NCBI GenBank assembly: GCA_023150295.1
Contig: JAKLLE010000020.1
Span: 1 to 52,342, forward strand
Length of the DNA stretch: 52,342 bases
Direction of reading: 5' to 3'
DNA from: Giesbergeria sp.
GTDB lineage: Bacteria; Pseudomonadota; Gammaproteobacteria; Burkholderiales; Burkholderiaceae_C
Part shown: in pieces, positions 35,688-42,809 of the stretch
Layout: each line of letters starts with the position of its first letter
Position numbering within the stretch: the stretch's first letter is position 1
Notes under the pieces: model-generated
What the model was told of the DNA's origin: nothing
The model's input: the letters and a program-made list of their open reading frames with translations, nothing else
Database searches by the model: none
Made by a program: the position numbers and the translations under genes

Positions 35688-36655
35688 ATCCCGTGCGACA
35701 CCACCGCAACCCCCAACTCAACCGCAACGGCGAACTGATCCACCTGCTGTCCGTCGAGGGCCTGCCGCGCGACATCGTCACGCACATCCTAGACACGGCG
35801 GCCAACTTCGTCAGCGTGCACGAGCGCGAAGTCAAGAAGGTGCCGCTGCTGCGCGGCAAGAGCGTGTTCAACCTGTTCTTCGAGAACAGTACGCGCACGC
35901 GCACCACATTCGAGATCGCGGCCAAGCGCCTGTCGGCCGACGTGTTCAACCTCGACATCGCGCGCAGCTCGGCGAGCAAGGGCGAGTCGCTGCTGGACAC
36001 CATTGCCAACCTCTCGGCCATGGCGGCCGACCTGTTCGTGGTGCGGCACAGCGAATCGGGTGCGCCCTACCTCATCGCCCAGCATGTGGCGCCGCATGTG
36101 CACGTGATCAATGCCGGCGACGGGCGCCACGCCCACCCCACGCAGGGCCTGCTGGACATGTACACCATCCGGCACTACAAGAAGGACTTTTCCAACCTCA
36201 CCGTGGCCATCGTGGGCGACGTGCTGCACTCGCGCGTGGCGCGCTCGGACATCCACGGCCTGACCACCCTGGGCTGCGCCGAAGTGCGCGTGGTGGGGCC
36301 GCGCACGCTGGTGCCATCCAACCTGGCCGACATGGGTGTGCGCGTATTCCATACGCTCGAAGAAGGCATCAAGGACGCCGACGTGGTCATCGCGCTGCGC
36401 CTGCAGAATGAGCGCATGAGCGGCGCGTTGTTGCCGTCGAGCCAGGAATACTTCAAGAGCTTCGGTCTCACGCCCGAGCGGCTGCGCTGGGCCAAGCCGG
36501 ACGCCATCGTCATGCATCCCGGCCCCATCAACCGGGGGGTGGAGATCGACTCCGCCGTGGTCGATGGGCCGCAAAGCGTGATCCTGCCGCAGGTGACCTT
36601 CGGCATTGCCGTGCGCATGGCCGTCATGTCCATCGTCGCCGGGAATGAAGCATGA
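35684..36655 (+). CDS. pyrB: Aspartate carbamoyltransferase catalytic subunit
   Basis: The 323-residue ATCase chain makes carbamoyl-aspartate, the first committed pyrimidine step. It has the carbamoyl-phosphate motif [13 protein letters not shown] and [12 protein letters not shown]. The GTG start overlaps the pyrR stop. No pyrI regulatory subunit is nearby; the downstream inactive dihydroorotase fits the class A dodecameric ATCase found in pseudomonads. Confidence 0.97.
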   Translation: MNPVRHHRNPQLNRNGELIHLLSVEGLPRDIVTHILDTAANFVSVHEREVKKVPLLRGKSVFNLFFENSTRTRTTFEIAAKRLSADVFNLDIARSSASKGESLLDTIANLSAMAADLFVVRHSESGAPYLIAQHVAPHVHVINAGDGRHAHPTQGLLDMYTIRHYKKDFSNLTVAIVGDVLHSRVARSDIHGLTTLGCAEVRVVGPRTLVPSNLADMGVRVFHTLEEGIKDADVVIALRLQNERMSGALLPSSQEYFKSFGLTPERLRWAKPDAIVMHPGPINRGVEIDSAVVDGPQSVILPQVTFGIAVRMAVMSIVAGNEA

Positions 36656-36790
36656 CTCCCCTGTGGCGCTGCGCGCCTTCCCCCCGCTCTCGCAGCGCTG
36701 CGCGCTGCGGGCAGGGGGACGCCGCCCGTTCGGCGGGGCGGTTCTTGCACGGCGTCCCTGGCGTGGGTTGTGCCGGGTTCATGCGGCATG
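36656..36790 (+). repeat. R2 repeat, copy B (after pyrB)
   Basis: Begins directly after the pyrB stop: CTCCCCTGTGGCGC, a C-rich run, then core GGGGGACGCCGCCCG...CGGCGGGGCGGTTCTTGC...CCCTGG. It is the most divergent copy in the core. Confidence 0.75.
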
Positions 36791-36807
36791 CCCATGCAGC
36801 CAGTTTG

Positions 36808-36875
36808 TATGCTATAAATTTAATAGCTACTAGCGCTTATTCCATAAGCGGTAGCGGCCAATTTGGCTTGAAATC
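36808..36875 (+). repeat. R1 repeat between pyrB and pyrC'
   Basis: TATGCTATAAATTTAATAGC, then TAGCGCTTATTCCATAAGC, then a tail ending in GGCTTGAAATC, directly abutting the pyrC' ATG. Together with R2 copy B it occupies nearly the whole 220-bp pyrB-pyrC' gap. Confidence 0.8.
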
Positions 36876-38171
36876 ATGAGAATTCTGATCCAGAACGGTC
36901 GGGTGATCGATCCCGCCTCGGGCCTTGACCAGACCTGTGACATTGCCCTGGCGGCGGGGCGCATTGTGGGCGTCAACCGTGTGCCGCCCGACTTTGCGCC
37001 CCACCGCAGCATCGACGCATCGGGTTGTCTCGTGTTGCCGGGCCTGGTGGACCTGGCAGCGCGCCTGCGTGAGCCAGGGCATGAGCACGAAGGCATGCTC
37101 GAATCCGAAATGGCCGCTGCTGTGGCCGGTGGCGTCACCAGCCTGGTCTGCCCGCCGGACACCGACCCGGTGCTTGACGAGCCCGGTCTGGTGGAGATGC
37201 TCAAGTTCCGAGCGGAAAAACTCCACCAGGCGCGCCTGTTCCCCCTGGGCGCCCTCACGCGCGGCCTGGCGGGCGAGGTGCTCACCGAAATGGCCGAGCT
37301 CACCGAATCGGGCTGCGTGGGCTTCAGCCAGGCCGATGTGGCGCTGACCAGCACCCAGGTGTTGCAGCGTGCGCTGCAGTACGCCGCCACCTACGGCTAC
37401 ACCGTGTGGCTGCGCCCGCAGGAGCTGTACCTGGGCAAGGGCGTGGCCGCCAGCGGCCCGCTGGCCACGCGCCTGGGCCTGAGCGGCGTGCCCGTGGCGG
37501 CCGAGACCATTGCCTTGCACACCATTTTTGAGCTGCTCAAGGCCACCGACGCGCGCGTGCACCTGTGCCGCCTCTCCAGTGCTGCCGGGGTCGAGCTGGT
37601 GCGTCAGGCCAAGGCCGAAGGGCTCAAGGTGAGCTGCGATGTGAGTATCAACTCGCTGCACCTCACGGACCTCGACATCGGCTTCTTCGACAGCCGTGCT
37701 CGCCTCACTCCGCCGCTGCGCCAGCAGCGCGACCGCGATGCCCTGCGCGCCGCGCTGCGCGACGGCACCATCGACGCCCTGGTGTCCGACCACACCCCGG
37801 TCGAGCAGGACGCCAAGACCCTGCCCTTTGCCGAGGCCGAACCCGGCGCCACCGGGCTGGAGCTACTGCTGAGCCTGGCGCTCAAGTGGGCGCAGGACGA
37901 CAGCGTGCCGCTGCAGCGCGCGCTGGCCGTGGTCACCAGTGCGCCTGCTGCGGTGCTGGGCACGGCGCTGGGCACCCTGCAGGCCAGTGTGGGCCGTTTG
38001 GTCGAGGGTGGGGTGGGCGATGTGTGCATCGTCGATCCTGGCGCGCACTGGCTGGCCGAGCCCGCTGCGCTGCGCAGCCAGGGCAAGCACACGCCGTTCT
38101 CGGGCTACGAACTGCCCGCGCGGGTGCGCTGCACTCTGGTGGGTGGACAGGTGGTCTTTGAGCGGGAATGA
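36876..38171 (+). CDS. pyrC': Non-catalytic dihydroorotase homologue (PyrC')
   Basis: The 431-residue amidohydrolase-fold protein has the overall DHOase type I sequence, but the metal-binding HxH is replaced: PGLVDLAARLREPG has A61 and R63 where active enzymes have His. The later His pair is also altered (SINSLHLTD), and the usual His/Cys-Glu-Asp motif reads RPQE. It should therefore lack dihydroorotase activity and act as a structural partner of PyrB, as shown for pseudomonad pyrC'. An active pyrC must exist elsewhere. It is followed at once by an R2 repeat. Confidence 0.93.
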   Translation: MRILIQNGRVIDPASGLDQTCDIALAAGRIVGVNRVPPDFAPHRSIDASGCLVLPGLVDLAARLREPGHEHEGMLESEMAAAVAGGVTSLVCPPDTDPVLDEPGLVEMLKFRAEKLHQARLFPLGALTRGLAGEVLTEMAELTESGCVGFSQADVALTSTQVLQRALQYAATYGYTVWLRPQELYLGKGVAASGPLATRLGLSGVPVAAETIALHTIFELLKATDARVHLCRLSSAAGVELVRQAKAEGLKVSCDVSINSLHLTDLDIGFFDSRARLTPPLRQQRDRDALRAALRDGTIDALVSDHTPVEQDAKTLPFAEAEPGATGLELLLSLALKWAQDDSVPLQRALAVVTSAPAAVLGTALGTLQASVGRLVEGGVGDVCIVDPGAHWLAEPAALRSQGKHTPFSGYELPARVRCTLVGGQVVFERE

Positions 38172-38366
38172 AGTGAAACACCCCCTTTGTCGCCTTTGGC
38201 GCCCCCTCTCCCCCGACCCCTCCCCCGCGAGAGGAGAGGGGAGGTGTTACCCCCTCTCCCCTGGTGGGAGAGGGGCAGGGGGAGAGGGGACGCCACCAGC
38301 GCGGCGGGGCGGCCCTTGCGCGGGAGCCCTGGCCTGGGGCGCGCCGGTTTCATGCGCTGCGGGTGC
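38172..38366 (+). repeat. R2 repeat, copy C with G-rich insertion (after pyrC')
   Basis: The longest R2 copy: after CCCCCTTTGTCGCC it holds about 60 bp more C/T- and G/A-rich sequence than the other copies, including a 10-bp hairpin CCCCTCTCCC / GGGAGAGGGG. The shared core then follows (GAGGGGACGCCACCAGCGC...GGCGGCCCTTGCGCGG). With ~80 bp of plain sequence it fills the 274-bp pyrC'-plsC gap. Confidence 0.8.
38266..38289 (+). other. G-quadruplex-type motif in R2 copy C
   Basis: Four G-runs of 3, 4, 5 and 4 separated by AGA, CA and AGA on the plus strand, which is also the transcribed sense of pyrC'-plsC. It fits the G3+N1-7 consensus. Folding has not been shown. Confidence 0.5.
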
Positions 38367-38445
38367 CGCGTTCGCGGAATGGATAACGGATAACTGATAT
38401 GCAGCCTCGCGCCTGCCAGCGCCAGACACCTTGCCCTTTTTCACC

Positions 38446-39183
38446 ATGCGAAGCCTAGTCGCCTGCTGGCGCGTTCTGCGCATCATCGTGCACCTGCTGC
38501 ACGGCCTGATGGTCGTGGCGCTGCGCTTTCCCTCGCTTTCGCCCGCGCAGCAGCAGGCGCGCGTGCAGGCCTGGTCGCTGGCGCTGCTGGGCCATGCGGG
38601 CATTCGGCTGGTGGTGCAGGGTCAGCCTGCGGTGCAGGGGCCGGTGATGCTGGTGGCCAACCACATCTCCTGGCTCGACATTCCGGTGCTGCACGCGGCG
38701 CGCTATTGCCGCTTCATTTCCAAGTCGGACGTGCAGGGCTGGCCCCTCATCGGTGCCCTGGCCACGGCGGCGGGCACTTTGTACATCGAGCGCGGCTCGC
38801 GGCGCGACGCCATGCGCATGGTGCGCGCCCTGCAACAGTCGCTGGAGGATGGCGAGGTGCTGGCGGTGTTTCCCGAAGGCACCACGGGCGACGGCCGCAC
38901 GCTGCTGCCCTTCCACGCCAACCTGCTGCAGGCGGCGCTGGAGGCCCAGGCGCCCGTGCAGCCCGTGGGCCTGCGCTTTGTGGAGCGCGCCACGGGCGAA
39001 ATCTGCTTCTACCCCAGCTACCAGGGCGATGAGACGCTGGTGGGCTCGGTCTGGCGCACCCTGTCGTGCCCGGCCATCGATGCCGTGCTGCACTTTGGCA
39101 GCCCCGAACTGGCAGGCGAGCGCGACCGCCGCGCCTGGGCGCAGCACCTGCACCAGGTGGTGGACGCGCTGCGCCAGGGCTAG
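38446..39183 (+). CDS. 1-acyl-sn-glycerol-3-phosphate acyltransferase family
   Basis: The 245-residue PlsC-type protein has NHISWLD (HX4D) near residue 73 and FPEGTTGDG near 144, with a hydrophobic N-terminal anchor (about 10-30). It probably makes phosphatidic acid. ATG 38446 opens the basic-hydrophobic N-terminus; a TTG 15 bp upstream is possible. Last gene of the yqgE-ruvX-pyr series; convergent with siaC (4 bp between stops). Confidence 0.87.
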   Translation: MRSLVACWRVLRIIVHLLHGLMVVALRFPSLSPAQQQARVQAWSLALLGHAGIRLVVQGQPAVQGPVMLVANHISWLDIPVLHAARYCRFISKSDVQGWPLIGALATAAGTLYIERGSRRDAMRMVRALQQSLEDGEVLAVFPEGTTGDGRTLLPFHANLLQAALEAQAPVQPVGLRFVERATGEICFYPSYQGDETLVGSVWRTLSCPAIDAVLHFGSPELAGERDRRAWAQHLHQVVDALRQG

Positions 39184-39187
39184 AGAA

Positions 39188-39577
39188 TCAGGCCAGGCTC
39201 AGCGGCTGGCGTTCCAGTTGGATGTGGTGGTAGTCCTCCACCAGATCCATGCCCAGTTCCTCGATGGCGTCGTCCTCGGCGTCATAGACCCAGAGGATGC
39301 GGATGTCCGTGCCCTGGTGGCCGGCGCGGTCGAGCAGCCCAAACAGCGCGCGCAGACCCATGGTCGAGGCGCTGTTGATGTACTGCAACTGCATGTGGGC
39401 CTCAAAGCGCGTGGGGCGCTGTTGCTCGAAGTACTGCTGCAGCGTGTGCAGCAGCGGCTGGAAGAGGGGCAGGGGGTTCTCGGGGTAGCACTCGCCCGCG
39501 ATTTCCATGCGCTGCGATGCAGGCAGGAACAGGATTTCAGGCGTGACGTTGCTGCGTTCGATGTGCAGGTTGTGCAT
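39188..39577 (-). CDS. siaC: SiaC-family (DUF1987) regulatory phosphoprotein
   Basis: A 129-residue protein with the DUF1987 pattern TPEIxFxP...GECYPENPLPLFQPLL and a Ser/Thr cluster (S69, S71, T72) where SiaC of P. aeruginosa carries its phosphorylated Thr. In that system unphosphorylated SiaC activates the diguanylate cyclase SiaD; kinase SiaB and phosphatase SiaA set its state. The start has GAGGAG 6 nt upstream. It is 46 bp after siaB. No siaD is adjacent. Confidence 0.85.
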   Translation of the reverse strand: MHNLHIERSNVTPEILFLPASQRMEIAGECYPENPLPLFQPLLHTLQQYFEQQRPTRFEAHMQLQYINSASTMGLRALFGLLDRAGHQGTDIRILWVYDAEDDAIEELGMDLVEDYHHIQLERQPLSLA

Positions 39578-39623
39578 GGTGGACTCCTCAGGAACAAGAT
39601 GACGAAAATGGTTTGAACAGGCC

Positions 39624-40205
39624 CTAGACCAGCGCCTTGACGTAAAACTGCGCGGTGCGGGAGCGGGGGTCTGCGGTCGAGGCAAAGCTGTATTCGAGCG
39701 GCGCGCTGGCGTCGCGCGCAATGGTCAGCAGCCCCAGGCCCGCGCCTTTGCTGATGGCGTCGGTGTCCGAATGCTCGGCATTGCGCAACTGCGCGCGGTA
39801 GCTTTCCTTGATCTCGGCCAGGCTCATGGACTGCAGGGCATTGAGCTTCTCGGTCAGGCGCGCGATGTGCTCCACATGCACCGGGTTGCTGCACACCAGC
39901 CAGTAATGGCCCGCATCGCCCTCGCTGGCGTCGCGCCCCACGGCAATGGCACCGCTGGCCGGTGGCTGCGGCAGGCCGGGTTCGGCATTGGCGGCGGCGT
40001 AGTGCAGCACGTTCTGCGCCATTTCAATGAAGGTGGAAAACACCTTGCGCTTGGCGGCAGAGCCTGCTTCCTCGCTGGCCAGGCGGCCTTTGAGGGAGTC
40101 GGCCGCTGCGGCGATCATGGCGGGCGTGAATTCGCCTGCGTAGTACAACAGCACGCCGCAGTCCTGCGAGTTGTGCTGAAAGCGTTCGAAGTCCTGCGGT
40201 GTCAT
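39624..40205 (-). CDS. siaB: SiaB-family protein kinase
   Basis: A 193-residue protein of the SiaB family (DUF6272), a GHKL-like kinase that phosphorylates SiaC. Visible features are FIEMAQNVLHYA (an N-box-like helix), HYWLVCSNPV and GAGLGLLTIARDA (a G-box-like glycine stretch). The ATG overlaps the phosphatase stop, indicating tight coupling. Confidence 0.85.
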   Translation of the reverse strand: MTPQDFERFQHNSQDCGVLLYYAGEFTPAMIAAAADSLKGRLASEEAGSAAKRKVFSTFIEMAQNVLHYAAANAEPGLPQPPASGAIAVGRDASEGDAGHYWLVCSNPVHVEHIARLTEKLNALQSMSLAEIKESYRAQLRNAEHSDTDAISKGAGLGLLTIARDASAPLEYSFASTADPRSRTAQFYVKALV

Positions 40206-41506
40206 GCCTGCTCCTGCACGGCTGCGCCGCAGCGAAAGGCCAGCAGCGACACATCGTCGCGGCGCCGCTCCAGGCCCTGCCATTGGCTGAAATGCTCGGC
40301 AAACTCCGCGCACAGGGCGCGTGCGCTCACGCCGCGCCGCTGCTCCATGAACTGCACCAAACGCCGCTTGCCGTGGGCGATCTGGCGTGGCCCGCCGATC
40401 TGGTCGATCACGCCGTCGGTGGGAATCACCAGCAGGCTGGGGCCGCTCAGCGCCACCTGCTGCGTGGTCCAGGTCTGGTCGTCGGCCGTGTCGGCGTAGC
40501 CAATGCCGTCGCGGTCGCCGTCGATGGTGCGCAGCGCGCCGCCATCGTCGGGGGCAATCAGCAGGTGCAGCCGGGCCGAGGCGAACTGCAGCGACGCACC
40601 ATCGGGCGCCAGCAGGAACAGCGCGGCGTCCAGCCCATCGTTGGACGGACGGCTGCCGCTGCCGTAGCTGCTGTCGCCCTCGCGTTGGCGCTGCTGCAGC
40701 ACGCGCTTGATGTAGCGGTTCATGGCGCCCAGCGTGGCGCCGGGGTCCAGGTGATCGCTCTCCGGTGTGATGGTCTGCTCCAGGAAGGACAGCGCAATCA
40801 GCGTCATGAACGCGCCCGGTACACCGTGGCCCGTGCAGTCGAACACGCAGCCGACCAGGCCGGCGGCGGTGTGGCGGAAGAAATAGGCATCGCCGCCGAC
40901 CACATCGCGTGGCTGCCACAGCAGGGCGTGGTCGGGCAGCCCATCGCGCAGGGCCAGGTCGGACTCGGCCAGGTGCGAGCGCTGGATCAGGCTGGCGTAG
41001 CCGATGCTGGAGAGCAGCTGGCGCGTCTTTTCTGCCTCGATGTCGGACATGGCCTTCATCAGTGCATAGCCCGTGCCCAGGCCCAGGTACTGGCCCTCGG
41101 CGGTGGTGATGAAGCCGTCCTTGAGCACGCGCGTGCCTGCTTCGACGGCAGTCTTGACCAGCGTCTCGATGGGCAGGCCCCGGTCCACGATCACCGGGCT
41201 TTTGTCCATGAAGGCGATGCAGCTCTTGCGCCCGAACACATCGCGCGCAAACGGGCGGGCGTATTGCTCCATGAAAATGTGGCGGTTGATGAGCCCGATG
41301 GGCTGGCCGTTCTCCACCACGGCCAGGGTTTCCTGCACCTCATTCTGGGCAAAGCGCTGGCGTACGTCGTCGTTGGTGTGCTCGGGGGTGACGGGTTCGG
41401 CGTGCGCCGTCAAATGCTCGGCACGCGTGGCCAGGGCAGTGTGCGCATGCCGCTTGTCGGCCGCACCTGCAGCCAGCGATTCATAAAGGCGATCCAGAGA
41501 ATTCAT
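40202..41506 (-). CDS. SpoIIE-type PP2C phosphatase with N-terminal CBS-like module (SiaA-like)
   Basis: The 434-residue protein has a C-terminal PP2C-like SpoIIE domain with metal-binding aspartates in DVVGGDAYFF (201-210), DCTGHGVPGAFM (near 223), PTDGVID and RRDDVSLL. Residues about 40-150 look like a CBS-pair module (LAVVENGQPIGLINR, RPFARDVFGRKS, FMDKSPVIVDRGLP). P. aeruginosa SiaA instead has membrane segments and HAMP. I therefore infer the same job (dephosphorylating SiaC) with a cytosolic ligand input. First gene of the siaABC-like operon. The start MNSLDRLYES is chosen over longer in-frame starts. Confidence 0.85.
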   Translation of the reverse strand: MNSLDRLYESLAAGAADKRHAHTALATRAEHLTAHAEPVTPEHTNDDVRQRFAQNEVQETLAVVENGQPIGLINRHIFMEQYARPFARDVFGRKSCIAFMDKSPVIVDRGLPIETLVKTAVEAGTRVLKDGFITTAEGQYLGLGTGYALMKAMSDIEAEKTRQLLSSIGYASLIQRSHLAESDLALRDGLPDHALLWQPRDVVGGDAYFFRHTAAGLVGCVFDCTGHGVPGAFMTLIALSFLEQTITPESDHLDPGATLGAMNRYIKRVLQQRQREGDSSYGSGSRPSNDGLDAALFLLAPDGASLQFASARLHLLIAPDDGGALRTIDGDRDGIGYADTADDQTWTTQQVALSGPSLLVIPTDGVIDQIGGPRQIAHGKRRLVQFMEQRRGVSARALCAEFAEHFSQWQGLERRRDDVSLLAFRCGAAVQEQA

Positions 41507-41621
41507 GGTGGCAACCTGTAACCAGATGCAATTCATTCTGGACAGGTGCCGTGACGCCGGCATGACGCCCCCGCTGGCCGTGGGGGTGCCCACGCTGCGG
41601 GCAGATGCAGCAGGGGCTATG

Positions 41622-41688
41622 TGCTATAAAAAATATAGCACTTTGCGCTTGCTGCATAAGCGCTGGAGCCGATTTTCGCTATGAAATT
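41622..41688 (+). repeat. R1 repeat at the 3' end of the ABC ATPase gene
   Basis: TGCTATAAAAAATATAGCA, then GCGCTTGCTGCATAAGCGC, then GGAGCCGATTTTCGCTATGAAA. It overlaps the last codons of the minus-strand ATPase gene and supplies its TAG stop (41679-41681). It makes up about 60 bp of the 172-bp gap to the phosphatase gene; nothing else is recognised there. Confidence 0.8.
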
Positions 41689-42749
41689 CCGCGCTCGAAG
41701 GTCACCACATGGTCCACCTGGGGGCGGATGCCGATCCACTCGCCGATGGCGTGGTCGTGGTGGCTGGGCACATGGGCCAGCAGCAACTGGCCGTTGTCCA
41801 TGCGCAGCGTGTACAGGAACTCCGAGCCGCGAAAGGCCTTGCGTACGATCTGTGCCTGCGCAGGGGCTGCGTCGTCGTGCACGATGTCGTCGGCGCGCAG
41901 CAGCACGTCGCAGGCGCCGCCGGGGTAGCGCGAGGGCAGGGGGCAGTCGGTCAGGTTGGCCAGGTCGCCCAGGGGGGTGCGCACGACCACGCTGCTGCCT
42001 TGCTGCACCAGCGTGGCCGGGGCAAACACGCCGTGGCCGATGAAGTCGGCCACAAAGCGCGTGGCCGGACGGTGGTAGAGGGTGTAGGCGTCGTCCCACT
42101 GGTGCAGGTGGCCCTGGTGCATTACGCCGATCACGTCGCCAATGGCAAAGGCTTCGAGCTGGTCGTGGGTGACGAACAGCGCCGTGGCGCCAGCCTGCTT
42201 GAGGATGGTGCGCACCTCGTGGGCCAGGCGCTCGCGCAGGTCCACGTCGAGGTTGGAGAAGGGCTCGTCCAGCAGCATGAGCTGGGGGCGTGGGGCCAGT
42301 GCGCGGGCCAGGGCCACGCGCTGCTGCTGGCCACCCGAGAGTTCGTGCGGGTAGCGCTGGGCGCTGCCTTCCAGGCCCACCAGTTGCAGCACCTCGGCCA
42401 CTCGCAGGCTGCGCTCGGCGGTGGGCAGGTGCTCTATGCCAAAGGCCACGTTGCGGCCCACGCTCAGGTGCGGAAACAGTGCGTAGTCCTGAAACACCAT
42501 GCCGATGCGCCGCTGCTCGGGCGGCACGCTGTGGCCGGGGCTGCCCACCACCTGCGTCCCCAGTCGGATGGAGCCCGCCGCCAAGGGCTCCAGCCCGGCC
42601 ACGCTGCGCAGCAAGGTGGTCTTGCCGCAGCCCGAGGGGCCGATGAGCACGCCGATCTGGCCTGCTGCCAGGCCCAGGGACACGTCCTGCACTGCGGCCA
42701 CCGTCTGTCCGGCGTAGCGCACCTGCAGTTGGGAGACTTCCAGAAACAT
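41679..42749 (-). CDS. ABC transporter ATPase, ferric-iron/polyamine type
   Basis: A 356-residue ATPase with Walker A GPSGCGKTT (36-44), Q-loop VFQDYALFPHL, signature LSGGQQQR, Walker B LMLLDEP and the switch His in FVTHD. A C-terminal TOBE-like regulatory domain of about 110 residues follows. It resembles FbpC/PotA. It is divergent from a two-domain permease gene 60 bp away, with which it should form one transporter. No substrate-binding protein gene lies within the window. The final codons lie in an R1 repeat. Confidence 0.9.
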   Translation of the reverse strand: MFLEVSQLQVRYAGQTVAAVQDVSLGLAAGQIGVLIGPSGCGKTTLLRSVAGLEPLAAGSIRLGTQVVGSPGHSVPPEQRRIGMVFQDYALFPHLSVGRNVAFGIEHLPTAERSLRVAEVLQLVGLEGSAQRYPHELSGGQQQRVALARALAPRPQLMLLDEPFSNLDVDLRERLAHEVRTILKQAGATALFVTHDQLEAFAIGDVIGVMHQGHLHQWDDAYTLYHRPATRFVADFIGHGVFAPATLVQQGSSVVVRTPLGDLANLTDCPLPSRYPGGACDVLLRADDIVHDDAAPAQAQIVRKAFRGSEFLYTLRMDNGQLLLAHVPSHHDHAIGEWIGIRPQVDHVVTFERGIS

Positions 42750-42769
42750 GCCCGCATTGTAGGAGGGTC

Positions 42770-42790
42770 GAATGCGTAGAATTCGCATTC
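42770..42790. promoter_or_regulatory. Inverted repeat in divergent ABC promoter, possible Fur box
   Basis: GAATGCG TAGAATT CGCATTC, a 7-7-7 inverted repeat centred between the two divergent ABC genes. It is A/T-richer than its surroundings and overlaps where both promoters must lie. It only partly matches the GATAATGATAATCATTATC Fur consensus, so the regulator is a guess. Confidence 0.45.
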
Positions 42791-42809
42791 CTCTCGGCCG
42801 TGCTGGCCG

